A DNA stretch of 34,663 nt from AWTP1-13 sp035258605 (GTDB lineage: Bacteria > Pseudomonadota > Alphaproteobacteria > Rhizobiales > Hyphomicrobiaceae), in contig DATFXD010000186.1 in NCBI GenBank assembly GCA_035258605.1, positions 1-34,663 on the forward strand, in the 5' to 3' direction. How positions within the stretch are numbered: position 1 is the stretch's first letter; every line of letters starts with the position of its first letter. The position numbers and the translations under genes were made by a program. Below, one piece after another: positions 17,578-25,411 of this stretch. The notes under the pieces were generated by a model. It was not told where the DNA came from and did no database searches. It worked only from the letters and a program-made list of their open reading frames with translations.

Positions 17578-19248
17578 TCAATTGGAAAAAATGGCGCTGA
17601 ACGGGTTAGAAAAAGCGGGCGCCTTGACGTTTTTGGTCGCGCGCGAACTGGCGCGTGTGGCTGTCCGCGGCGGGCTCGCCGAGGCGCCGCCAGCATTGGC
17701 GGCAAGGCTGACCGGCCGGCCTTCGAGCGCGGTGGCAACGCGGGCATCGAGGTCGTAGACATCGCCATAGGTTTGCAAATTGCCGGCATCATCGACGGCA
17801 GCGGTGAAATAGGTGACGTGGACCGGTATCGGGGCGGTGAGCTGAATCTCACCACCGCGGCGGACGTAGGCCTGCACGTCGCTGGCCGACCAGCCCTTGT
17901 CGTGCGCCAGCAGTACCTCGGCCAGCCGGACCGGGTTTTGCACGCGCATGCAGCCATGGCTGAAGGCGCGCACGGCGCCGCCAAACAGGTGTCGTTCGGG
18001 GGTATCGTGCATATAGACGTCATGCTTGTTGGGAAAACGGAACTTGACCATACCCAGCACATTGGTGGGGCCCGGCGACTGCACGAAATCGAACTGACGG
18101 ATGTCGACCCGCGACCAGTCGACGCCGTCGGGATCGACCGGCACACCACCGCGGCTGACGTTGAGACCGTGGCTCGCCAGAACGGCGGAGGCCAGCGGGT
18201 AGGGCGAAAACCAGCCGCCCCCGGTGTTGCGCAGTTGCGGCCACAACTCCTCAACCTTCATACCGGCGGGCACGCCCCAGGAGGGATGAAAAATAATAAA
18301 GCGCATGTCGGCGGAGAATATCGGGGTCGGCGTGCTGGGTTTGCCGACCACGATCTTTTCCGCCAGCGTAACCTGCTGCCGGTCCACCACCCTCGTGATC
18401 TGCTCGGGCACGCTGTCCCAGACGTAAAAGTCGCCGAGCTCATCGGGTAGCCAGCGCCAGCGCTCCATATTGGCGATCAGCCGCCGCACGGTGTCGGTTG
18501 TCTTGGCGTCGGGCGGCGCGGCGCGGGCAGCAAGCAGCGCCTGCCGCAAGCGGGAAAATTGTTCGTGCTTGGGGTTGAGCTTGCGCAGGTAGTCGCCGAT
18601 GTCATCGACCTTGGCGATGGCGACGAGCAGGGAACCGGGCTCATAGAGCGGCGGCTTCTGGTCGAACTTGCGGCTGACCGCAGCCGGCTGCAGACGGCCA
18701 CCGCGCGCGTGTCTGGCGTAGGTCAGCACGGCCAGGCTGAGCTTGACCTCACTGTCGGCGAGAGTGTCGACATCCCCCGTCGCTTCCACCGACTTGGGCA
18801 GGTCGAAAGCGGCCGCCTTCAATCCCCAATCGTCGGCGTGGCTGATTTCCAGCATCGCCTCCCGGGCGCGCGCGGTGAGGCCGTTTTCGCCAATCCAAAG
18901 CGGCCGCGCGCGTGCTGCGTAGAAGGCCACAAGCGCGGCGCGATCGTCACGCTCACCGGGCGCATTGGCTTCGGGCACCGCGGCGAGGCGCTGGCGCACC
19001 GCGGCCACAATGGGATCGGCCTCGGCCACCGGCCCGGCCTCGGGCAGGACAGCATCGGCTCCCGGCGCCAGCAAGGGCCGACCGTCCGCGGCCGGGGGCG
19101 TCAGCGGGTCTGGGCCGGATTCCGGCGAGGCGGCGGCGTCGAGGTCGAGCGCGCGCCTCGGCGGCGCCTTGGTCGACTGTGCCAGCGCGTATTGGCATAG
19201 GCCGCAGCTTGCGGCGAGGGCAACGGCGAGGCCAAGTTTCCTCATCAT
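17578..19248 (-). CDS. L,D-transpeptidase, YcbB/LdtD type (YkuD domain)
   Basis: 556 aa with signal peptide (MMRKLGLAVALAASCGLCQYALAQ, cleavage after ALA), then an Ala/Pro-rich segment and the YcbB scaffold region (ARPLWIGENGLTARAREAM; LTYARHARGGRLQP), and a YkuD catalytic domain from ~315. The active-site motif is SHGCMRVQNP with H431 and C433, and an upstream HDTPERHLFGG segment. Such enzymes form 3-3 cross-links in peptidoglycan or attach proteins to it, acting in the periplasm. The domain order (scaffold before YkuD with a long insertion DFVQSPGPTNVLGMVKF) is that of LdtD rather than of short YkuD proteins. No strong ribosome site is visible before ATG 19248 (or 19245). Confidence 0.93.
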   Translation of the reverse strand: MMRKLGLAVALAASCGLCQYALAQSTKAPPRRALDLDAAASPESGPDPLTPPAADGRPLLAPGADAVLPEAGPVAEADPIVAAVRQRLAAVPEANAPGERDDRAALVAFYAARARPLWIGENGLTARAREAMLEISHADDWGLKAAAFDLPKSVEATGDVDTLADSEVKLSLAVLTYARHARGGRLQPAAVSRKFDQKPPLYEPGSLLVAIAKVDDIGDYLRKLNPKHEQFSRLRQALLAARAAPPDAKTTDTVRRLIANMERWRWLPDELGDFYVWDSVPEQITRVVDRQQVTLAEKIVVGKPSTPTPIFSADMRFIIFHPSWGVPAGMKVEELWPQLRNTGGGWFSPYPLASAVLASHGLNVSRGGVPVDPDGVDWSRVDIRQFDFVQSPGPTNVLGMVKFRFPNKHDVYMHDTPERHLFGGAVRAFSHGCMRVQNPVRLAEVLLAHDKGWSASDVQAYVRRGGEIQLTAPIPVHVTYFTAAVDDAGNLQTYGDVYDLDARVATALEGRPVSLAANAGGASASPPRTATRASSRATKNVKAPAFSNPFSAIFSN

Positions 19249-19586
19249 CTGTCACCGCCAAGGGTCTGTTAGCGCCAAGGATTGCAAGTCGAATCAGGTG
19301 CAACGGCGGCAAATTAGAGCCTTGCGGGAGTCGCGGCGCTAGCCGTTTGCGCTATCTTGGCGCGAGTGATCAAAATGCATCGCCGCCTGACGGCGAGCTT
19401 GCATGATGAGGGCTGATGTCGCCGGCAGCGTTGGCGCTTTATGCGCTTGCCGTCGATCGCTGGCAGGCGCGAATAGCGCCAAGCAGAGTTGCAAGGGCGC
19501 CCGTCAATGGGCTGGCGTGATCGACGCCCCGATCGGCTACGCTTGTGCTTGGGTGTTGATGGCAACGCGGTTGTGGGTGTTGGACG
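19249..19586. other. Intergenic gap, 338 bases
   Basis: It lies between two - strand genes. It contains a - strand terminator candidate (19371-19404) and several copies of the motif AGCGCCAAG in both orientations (see the repeat entry). The ORFs found here lack ribosome sites and protein-like composition. The promoter of the L,D-transpeptidase should lie in 19249-19370 but is not recognisable. Confidence 0.4.
19371..19404 (-). terminator. Terminator candidate downstream of the small exported protein
   Basis: On the - strand ATGCA and TCGCCG pair with CGGCGA and TGCAT around a TCAGG loop, with a 3-base bulge, followed by TTT (AAA at 19372-19374 on the + strand). It lies ~180 bases after the stop codon at 19587 and before the L,D-transpeptidase gene, so it would separate the two transcripts. 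Confidence 0.4.
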
Positions 19587-20033
19587 CTACCGCGGCTTCA
19601 CACCATCGCCTCCGTTCTTCTCCCAATCGCGCATGAATTTGATGCGCTCCTGGGCCATGCGGAGGCAAGTGCGCTCATAGGCCTTGCGGCTCATATGGGT
19701 GGCGGCATCCCAGCCTTGCTTGCAGTCCTTGAACCAGGCGTCGGTCTGGTCGCGAACGGTCTTGGACGGGTCCTTGGGCGCGGGTGCAGGTTTTGGCAAT
19801 AGCGCGGTGGTGTCCGATGGGGCAGCAGCTTTTCCCGCTGGGGCGGCAGGCTGCCCCGCCGGGGCAGCAGCTTTCCCCGATGGGGCGGCAGGCTGCACCG
19901 CCGGGGCGGCAGATTGCTCCGCTGGGGTGGCAGATTGGTCCGAGGGGGCTGCCGATTGGGCGCAAGCCCCAGTGCCAGCCAGCGCCCAGACCACGCCCCA
20001 GAGTACAAGCAACAGGCTGGACAAGGTCGGCAT
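19587..20033 (-). CDS. Small exported protein with Ala/Pro/Gln heptad repeats
   Basis: 148 aa, not recognised. It begins with a signal peptide (MPTLSSLLLVLWGVVWALAGTGACA). This is followed by seven tandem heptads of the pattern x-[QK]-x-A-[AT]-P-[SA] (AQSAAPS, DQSATPA, EQSAAPA and so on), then a Pro-rich linker (LLPKPAPAPKDPSK) and a ~55-residue charged C-terminal segment with two cysteines (WFKDCKQGWDAATHMSRKAY, then ERTCLRMAQERIKFM). The latter looks like a small folded helical domain with a possible disulfide. ATG 20033 has GAAGG 7 bases upstream; a TTG at 20048 is less likely. The heptads could span the cell wall. The neighbour is an L,D-transpeptidase, but no functional link is shown. 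Confidence 0.65.
   Translation of the reverse strand: MPTLSSLLLVLWGVVWALAGTGACAQSAAPSDQSATPAEQSAAPAVQPAAPSGKAAAPAGQPAAPAGKAAAPSDTTALLPKPAPAPKDPSKTVRDQTDAWFKDCKQGWDAATHMSRKAYERTCLRMAQERIKFMRDWEKNGGDGVKPR
19819..19965. repeat. Seven tandem 21-bp repeats inside the small exported protein gene
   Basis: Units start at 19819 and every 21 bases to 19945, each beginning GGGG[CT][ATC]GC[AC]G on the + strand. On the coding (-) strand each unit encodes one heptad. Units 1 and 3, and 2 and 4, are the most alike, suggesting duplication of a 42-bp pair. Copy number may vary between strains because the unit keeps the frame. Confidence 0.85.
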
Positions 20034-20422
20034 GGGACACCTTCGCAACGCCTAACGCCATTCGACGGCTCAGCATGCCTCTCAGCGTAGCGCCCAACCA
20101 ATCCGGATAATCCCCGAGGGTAAGCGCGCCGATCGTCTAGCGCCAAGCCACCGCTCGTGACGAAGCGCCCCGGTCGGGCCTGGTCGCCTGGCGAGAGTTG
20201 GTGGGTTCCAGGGCGCAAGGGGCGTGTCGAACGAGGCCAGGAAACACGCACTCGCCCATTGAGGTGGGTAGCAGCTCGTCCGATTTTCGCGCGTTGGCCG
20301 GTGGCTGGCGATGCTGGCTGCGGGGGTGCGTCAGAAGCACACTGGCGCGAGCGGCCCCGGTCGACAGGCCGGTGTCCGGTTCTATAGTGGCAGCATCGGT
20401 TTCAACACAGGCGCCCAGCGCA
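20034..20422. other. Divergent intergenic region, 389 bases
   Basis: It lies between the - strand small exported protein and the + strand DUF1345 gene. It holds the promoter candidate at 20361-20388 and the third copy of TAGCGCCAAG (20138-20147). The open frame upstream of 20423 has no protein-like composition and is not annotated. Confidence 0.4.
20361..20388 (+). promoter_or_regulatory. Sigma70-like promoter for the DUF1345 gene
   Basis: A -35 box TCGACA (20361-20366; consensus TTGACA) and a -10 box TATAGT (20383-20388; consensus TATAAT) are separated by 16 bases. The predicted start at ~20395 lies about 28 bases before the GTG at 20423. Confidence 0.5.
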
Positions 20423-21142
20423 GTGACAGATGTGACACCAACTCGTAACGCCCCCGCGCGCGCCGCGAGGGTGCGACGGCAGTGGTATCGGCCAAGATCC
20501 ATCGCCCGGTCCATTGCCATCCGTCCCAAGGTCTACTGGGCGGCGCTGGCCGCGGCTGTCGTGCTCTTTGCGCTGCCGGGCAGTGTCTCCGGCAACATCA
20601 GGACGGCGATGGCCGGGGACGTCGGCGCGCTGATTTACCTCGTCCTCTCCCTCAAGATCATGCGGGCATCGGGTGCGGAGACCATGCGCAAACGTTCCGC
20701 CCTGCAGGACGATAGCGCGATCGTCATTTTGGTGGTGATCCTGATTGCGATTGCCTTGGGATTTTACACCATCCTTGGCGTCCTTGCCGAAGCCAAGGCG
20801 GAGACTGGTGCCACCAAGACCTTGCACATCCTGCTTGCCGCCGTGACCGTCCTGCTCTCCTGGCTGGTGACGCAGGTGGTGTTTACGTTTCATTACGCCC
20901 ACGAGTTCTATCGCCCCGATGGCGGTGGTGGACGCGGGCTCGTGTTTCCCGAGGAGGAGCACCCCGACTACTGGGATTTCCTCTACTTTGCGACCTCGCT
21001 CGGCGCCGCATCGCAGACCTCCGATGTCGCCATCACCGGGCGGTGGCTGCGCCGCCTCGTGACCTTGCACGCCATCATTTCCTTCCTGTTCAACACCGCC
21101 GTCCTGGCCCTCGCCATCAACATCGGCGCGAGCCTGCTGTAG
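20423..21142 (+). CDS. DUF1345 family inner-membrane protein
   Basis: About 239 aa. It has a basic N-terminus, then hydrophobic segments at VYWAALAAAVVLFALPG, ALIYLVLSLKIM, AIVILVVILIAIALGFYTI, LHILLAAVTVLLSWLVTQVV and AIISFLFNTAVLALAINIG. The family hallmarks are HYAHEFY before an acidic/Gly loop, and YWDFLYFATSLGAASQTSDV. The biochemical role of DUF1345 is not established; the SQTSDV region recalls potassium-channel-like pore segments, which is only an impression. There is no ATG in the N-terminal part; GTG 20423 is chosen because it lies just after the promoter candidate, with GTG 20432 as an alternative. It is convergent with the NicO-like gene. Confidence 0.85.
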   Translation: MTDVTPTRNAPARAARVRRQWYRPRSIARSIAIRPKVYWAALAAAVVLFALPGSVSGNIRTAMAGDVGALIYLVLSLKIMRASGAETMRKRSALQDDSAIVILVVILIAIALGFYTILGVLAEAKAETGATKTLHILLAAVTVLLSWLVTQVVFTFHYAHEFYRPDGGGGRGLVFPEEEHPDYWDFLYFATSLGAASQTSDVAITGRWLRRLVTLHAIISFLFNTAVLALAINIGASLL

Positions 21143-21208
21143 CGACGCCGTGCTTTGCTGTGGCGGGCATCGATCGGTGCGACCTGCCGCAACCTCGAGC
21201 GCGGGGGC

Positions 21209-21844
21209 TCAGCTGCTCCACACCAGCAGCAGGAAGGCGCCAGTCGCGCCGAGGGCCAGCATCCAGATGAGATCGACGTTCACCCAGGCGCTCTTCAACA
21301 CCGCAAGCCCGACCCATTCGTAGATGACGGCGGCGACGATGGCGATGGTCGCCAGCATCGTCAGGCTGTGAAGCCCCACGCCCGCCAGCACCCCGGCCCA
21401 GGAGCCGTCGGCCGGCGCGACGGCCGGCGATTGCGCACCACACAAAGGGATGAGGGCGGGCCAGAGCATCAGGCCGGCGCCGTGCGCCGTTGCCATCAGG
21501 AACGACCATACCGTGAGACCCACAAGGCCCACCTGCAAGCCGAAGCGAACGCGGTGGCGATGGCCGAAGCGCCAATGGTAGGCGGCCCAGCCAATGAGCA
21601 AGATCCCGGTGGCGAGGCGGGCGGCGCGGGTCGGAAACACGTAGTCGGAGGCCGCCAGCAGGCCCGCCACGGTGATGATCGAGAGGGCGTGGCCGGCGGC
21701 GATCGGCAGCAGCGAGACATAGACCACCCGCCGACTGCCGCGATGCAGACCAAGGGCCACGGCGAACAGCCAACCCATGCCGGGGTTAAGGCCATGCAGG
21801 GCGCCAAGTCCCGCCACCGCCAGCCATGGCCAAACCTCCGTCAT
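21209..21844 (-). CDS. Multi-pass membrane protein resembling NicO/RcnA-type metal transporters
   Basis: About 211 aa with roughly six hydrophobic segments. The N-terminus LGALHGLNPGMGWLFAVALG followed by HRGSRRVV and AAGHALSI matches the pattern of NicO/RcnA nickel-cobalt exporters (HALGPGHGK, then a second AHxLS motif), but the second histidine of the first motif is replaced by Met (GMGW). A third site, ATAHGAGLMLWP, adds a histidine. Metal transport is therefore a guess based on motif pattern. ATG 21844 is preferred (AAGGA 10 bases upstream) over GTG 21853. It starts 63 bases after the stop of the selenium-binding-protein gene on the same strand, so the two are probably co-transcribed. Confidence 0.65.
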   Translation of the reverse strand: MTEVWPWLAVAGLGALHGLNPGMGWLFAVALGLHRGSRRVVYVSLLPIAAGHALSIITVAGLLAASDYVFPTRAARLATGILLIGWAAYHWRFGHRHRVRFGLQVGLVGLTVWSFLMATAHGAGLMLWPALIPLCGAQSPAVAPADGSWAGVLAGVGLHSLTMLATIAIVAAVIYEWVGLAVLKSAWVNVDLIWMLALGATGAFLLLVWSS

Positions 21845-21907
21845 CGCCGTCACGTCCTTGCGCGCCGTGCGCTCAGTGAGCCGCGGCTCATCCGCAAGGG
21901 CAACGCC

Positions 21908-23302
21908 TTACGGATAGCAGTAGGAATCCGAGGAGCAGTCACCACCTTCAAGCCGCACCTGGTGCGGACGATGCGGCGCCGGCCATTCAACGAAGAATTT
22001 CGGATCGAAGGCGATGCCGCCACCCGGGTTGGCGTCGAGCTTCACCATCCAGCCCTTGATGCCGTCGGGATAGAACTGCGGGTCGATGGCACCGTAGAGC
22101 GAATTGGTGAAATAGATGCGCTTGCCGTCGCGGCTGATCTCGACCATTTGCGGACCGCCGTTGAGCGCCCCGTTGTTGGCGCCGGGGTGCGTGGCCCTGC
22201 TGACAATACCGCCGATCCGCACCTTGCCGGTGAGCTTCGGATTGAACGGATCGGAGACGTCGTACTGCTGCAGGTCGCCGGTACCCCAACAGGCCACGTA
22301 GAGGGTGCGATCGTCCATCGACAGATCAATATCGGTGACCAGCGGCGGAACGGCTTTGAAACCTTTGAGCAGCGGCGGCAAGTCGTCCTCGCTGGCAGGC
22401 TCGGCGGGGATCTCGATGACCTTCTTCACCGCCCATTGGTCGCCATCCTTGTACCAGGTCCAGATCGAGGACGAGAGGTTCTCGAGGCTGACCACGCAAT
22501 TGACGAACCCATAGGCTTTGGTGGGGTCGTGAGCCGGCCGCAATTCGAACACCAGCTGGTACTTGTCGCCGAAATCGATGGTTTGCACGTGTTTGCGCTT
22601 GTGCAGATCCCAGAAGTGCAGGCGTCGACCATATTTGGCGCCGAGCAGGATCTCCGGAACGAGGCCGTTTTCAACAGTATCGGGCGTGCCCCATTCGCTG
22701 GTGACCAAGGTGTCATGACCCAAGTGCCACCACGCGTCGTAGGCCAGCTGCTGCGGTCCGCGGTCCATTTCCCACTGACCACGCACATCGAAGGTCTCGT
22801 GATCCATCAGGAAGATGCCACCGGGTTCCTTGCCCTCACGATTGCCGAGGGCGGCGACGTAGATGCCCTCGGGCCCGCAATGAATGGTGTGCGGGCGCGT
22901 GTAGCCGGCGCGTTCGGCGATGACCTCGGGCTCGATGACCTTGACGATCTTGGGCTGCTTAGGATCGGGCTTGGTGTCGAGAATGTGGATCCTGGACGAG
23001 CGCAACCCCGGCACCACCAGATAGCGACGCTCCGCGTGCGGATGCGGTGCGTTTGGGCACAGGCAGGAGGAGCAGGCGTTCCAGCCGAAATGGTGCAATT
23101 CGTCACCAGCATTGGGCATCGCCGTCGAGTTGATGATTCGTGCGTAGGATTTCGAGTTGGGATCGACATCGACCACCGCGATCGCATCCGGTGTCTTGCG
23201 TTCGGGATCGAAGGCGGCCACGTAGGCGAGCGTCTCCGGCGCAGCCTTCATGGCCATACGCGGCGAGGGGTAGAAACTCGGATCAGGCGTCCAGGTCGGC
23301 AT
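21908..23302 (-). CDS. Selenium-binding protein family / methanethiol oxidase
   Basis: 464 aa, the full length of the SBP56/SELENBP1/MtoX family, a seven-bladed propeller. Signatures are MKAAPETLAYVAAFDP, DELHHFGWNACSSCLCPN with C77-S-S-C80, RPHTIHCGPEGIYVAALGN, QQLAYDAWWHLGHDTLVTSEW, HFWDLHKRKHVQTIDFG and ACWGTGDLQQYDVSDP. Characterised bacterial members oxidise methanethiol to formaldehyde, sulfide and peroxide with copper; human SELENBP1 does the same. The histidines in HHFGW, RPHTIH and HFWD are the likely metal ligands. No cleavable signal peptide is evident at this start, while some MtoX proteins are periplasmic. ATG 23302 has AGGATGAG upstream. It is followed by a NicO-like membrane protein on the same strand. 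Confidence 0.92.
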   Translation of the reverse strand: MPTWTPDPSFYPSPRMAMKAAPETLAYVAAFDPERKTPDAIAVVDVDPNSKSYARIINSTAMPNAGDELHHFGWNACSSCLCPNAPHPHAERRYLVVPGLRSSRIHILDTKPDPKQPKIVKVIEPEVIAERAGYTRPHTIHCGPEGIYVAALGNREGKEPGGIFLMDHETFDVRGQWEMDRGPQQLAYDAWWHLGHDTLVTSEWGTPDTVENGLVPEILLGAKYGRRLHFWDLHKRKHVQTIDFGDKYQLVFELRPAHDPTKAYGFVNCVVSLENLSSSIWTWYKDGDQWAVKKVIEIPAEPASEDDLPPLLKGFKAVPPLVTDIDLSMDDRTLYVACWGTGDLQQYDVSDPFNPKLTGKVRIGGIVSRATHPGANNGALNGGPQMVEISRDGKRIYFTNSLYGAIDPQFYPDGIKGWMVKLDANPGGGIAFDPKFFVEWPAPHRPHQVRLEGGDCSSDSYCYP

Positions 23303-23751
23303 GTCTCATCCTCCGTCGAAAACCCAATTTCCGCCTAAACTCGGCGCGGCCCACTGCCCTGTAGCTGGCGCAGGGCCTGAGTGTCCCCCGTCGTCCGCCG
23401 CTTGACAAGGCGTTGCATCCAAGCGGGCGCCTCGGCGCTGAGCCCTGTGGGCGAGCGCAAGCATGGCCGCACCGCGTAGAGACGTTTCACGCTATGCGCC
23501 CGGCTTATCGTCGAGGTGACGTGCGGGAAAAAGCGGCGCGCCGGCTAGGCAGCGCGCTACCGCCGGGTCATTGCCGGCTGCCACCGCATGGGCCACCCTG
23601 CCAAATTGGCACTGTTGGGATGGGCAGAGAACGGAGCATGGCTCTCAACGCCAACGACGGCGCCAACCCTTGGCGTGCGCCCAGGCGCTCCACGGCGTCG
23701 GCCCAGGCCTTTGCCCTGACGCGCCGCTCCCGGGGGGTATCCGCCTTGCGG
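23303..23751. other. Intergenic gap, 449 bases
   Basis: It lies between two - strand genes. It holds one perfect inverted repeat, GCCCTG (23356-23361) and CAGGGC (23371-23376) with a 9-base loop, about 55-75 bases upstream of the selenium-binding-protein start, where an operator or leader hairpin would sit. The remaining ~375 bases show no credible gene. Confidence 0.4.
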
Positions 23752-24819
23752 TTACACCCCGAAAATGGCGCTATAGCGTGCCTTGATCTCGTCGGCATGC
23801 GCCTCGACGGCGGCCGCGTCCTCGCGCATCAGTTTGATCTCGCTTAGCGGCTTGCGGCCCGGGCGCTCCCGCACCAGGGCGTGTGCCGAGCGCAAGCCGG
23901 CCTGGTCGACGTTGAGCTGCTGGCACTCGCTGCCCATCGCCCAACTATAGAACAGGCGCGCCGCATTGGGATTGGGCGCCGCCTGCATGACGGCGGCCGG
24001 GCCGGTGATCAGTGGGCTGCCTTCACTGGCATAGACGATTGCCACCGGTTCGCCTTTAGCCTGCAGCTGCAAGATGCTGTAGTCGGCGCCATCGACTTGA
24101 ATTGCGCGCTCGCCGGCTGCCACCTTCTTTGGCGGATCGGCGGCCGATTGCAGCTGCATGACCTTCTGTTTGGCCAATTGCTCGAAGTACCCCCAGCCAA
24201 GCGTCGCCACCATCTGCTGCGTCGCCGTCATGATGGTTCCCGAATAGCCGGGATGACCTTTGACCAACTTACCCATCCATTTGGGGTCGAGCAGCTCGGC
24301 GAAGCTCTGCGGTGCCTCGTCCGGCTTAATGAGCTTGGTATTGTAGGCGATGACGGACAAATAGATCCGCCACGACGCGAACATGCCGTCGGCATCGCGG
24401 TGTTGCGGCGGGTAATGCTCAGCCACCTCTTCCGGCAGGTAGGACGCGAGCAACCCGTCACGCTTCCAGGCGATGAAATGTGCAGCGTCGGAGCTCTGCG
24501 CCACATCGCAGACAAAGATCCGGCTGGCATACTCTTGCGCGATGCGCTGGAAGTTACGTTCCGCGCCGGAGCGCTCGACACGAACCGAAATCCCCGGATA
24601 TTTGGCTTCGAATGCCTTGGCAACCCGTTCGGCCACCGGCAGTTCGACCGAGGTGTAGAAGCTGAGCTTGCCTTCCTTTGTTGCCGCCGCGATCAGTCCG
24701 GGCGTAATCTTTTGCGGCTCGGGGCTAGCAGCCAATGTCCGCCATGCCGGTTGCAAGGCGAGACTTGAGGCCACAGCCGTCGCACCCCTGAGCGCGGCGC
24801 GGCGCGTGACAGCGAGCAT
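23752..24819 (-). CDS. Extracellular solute-binding protein (iron/spermidine type), Tat signal, orphan
   Basis: 355 aa. A twin-arginine signal (LAVTRRAALRGATAVASSLAL) is followed by a type II periplasmic-binding fold: GKLSFYTSVELPVAERVAKAF, SGAERNFQRIAQEY, then AYNTKLIKPDEAPQSFAELLDPKW, HPGYSGTIMTATQQM, and YASEGSPLITGPAAVM near the C-terminus. This is the Fe(3+)/spermidine-putrescine-like group. The ligand is not decidable, as the iron-binding tyrosine pair of FbpA is not clearly present. No permease or ATPase gene is adjacent, so it either serves a transporter elsewhere or has a sensor role. ATG 24819 follows GGGAGGAA. The Tat rather than Sec signal suggests export in folded form. Confidence 0.88.
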   Translation of the reverse strand: MLAVTRRAALRGATAVASSLALQPAWRTLAASPEPQKITPGLIAAATKEGKLSFYTSVELPVAERVAKAFEAKYPGISVRVERSGAERNFQRIAQEYASRIFVCDVAQSSDAAHFIAWKRDGLLASYLPEEVAEHYPPQHRDADGMFASWRIYLSVIAYNTKLIKPDEAPQSFAELLDPKWMGKLVKGHPGYSGTIMTATQQMVATLGWGYFEQLAKQKVMQLQSAADPPKKVAAGERAIQVDGADYSILQLQAKGEPVAIVYASEGSPLITGPAAVMQAAPNPNAARLFYSWAMGSECQQLNVDQAGLRSAHALVRERPGRKPLSEIKLMREDAAAVEAHADEIKARYSAIFGV

Positions 24820-25411
24820 CGATTCCTCCCCACGTGTTCAGGCGGGCCGCACAGCTTGCGCCGCTCGGGCCCGAAGCGTTAACGTCGGCCGCACACCTCA
24901 AGCGAATTCGCACGCTGCGAGCTGGCTCTTGAGCCGCCTCAATCCAACTTAACGCCCCATTTGTCCCCGGCTCGGCGCCGGTTCTTTAACCCGACACCGA
25001 ACCGTGCGGCAGGCCGCCGACCGGTCCCGCCTCATCTTGGCGCGGAGTGTCACCAAACTCGGCGCTGGCCGCAAGCTCTTGGTGAGCGGTTGCCAGGTGG
25101 TGGTTGCTTGCGCCAAAATTGCTAGGCGCACGGACCACCAAGCCCAAAACGGTGCCGCGTTTTCACCATCACCCGGATCGGGTGCAACTTCTTGTTCCTC
25201 GAAGGCCGCGGGGCGGGATAGACATGGGGGGTCTGAACTTTCCCTCAGATGCCGGCGTCGGACGGCGAGAGCATGGCCCTGGGCATGTGAACCCTTGTCC
25301 AGACAAGGCGTTCCATCACGGTCGGTCGGCATCTCCGCGCCGCTGCGAACCCGTGGCGGACGGATTGGCATGTCGGGAAAGCATGAGAGGGATCGAAAGG
25401 GACTTTTGCAG
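24820..25411. other. Non-coding 592-base stretch with multiple inverted repeats upstream of dedA
   Basis: Divergent region with no credible gene. Inverted repeats are: CCGGC/GCCGG at 24967-24981 followed by TTCTTT; a two-part stem, TGGTGGT (25098-25104) with ACCACCA (25134-25140) enclosing TGCGCC (25109-25114) with GGCGCA (25125-25130); CACCCG-GAT-CGGGTG at 25170-25184; TCTGA/TCAGA at 25232-25249; and CCTTG/CAAGG around 25293-25308. Together they suggest a structured leader or small RNA on the + strand ahead of the DedA gene. I recognise no known riboswitch, tmRNA, RNase P or SRP RNA signature. Confidence 0.35.

Larger units (their letters stand above)
19270..20147. repeat. Dispersed 10-mer TAGCGCCAAG, three copies
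   Basis: Exact copies at 19270-19279, 19474-19483 and 20138-20147 (+ strand). Partial inverse copies are CTTGGCGC at 19356-19363 and TTGGCGCT at 19431-19438. All are in non-coding DNA flanking the small Ala/Pro protein gene. Function unknown; it could be a regulator site or the remains of an intergenic repeat. Confidence 0.3.

Noticed and set aside
21155..23338. 727-codon + strand frame opposite the NicO-like and selenium-binding-protein genes
   Set aside because: Both antisense genes have clear family motifs and ribosome sites; the + frame has neither.
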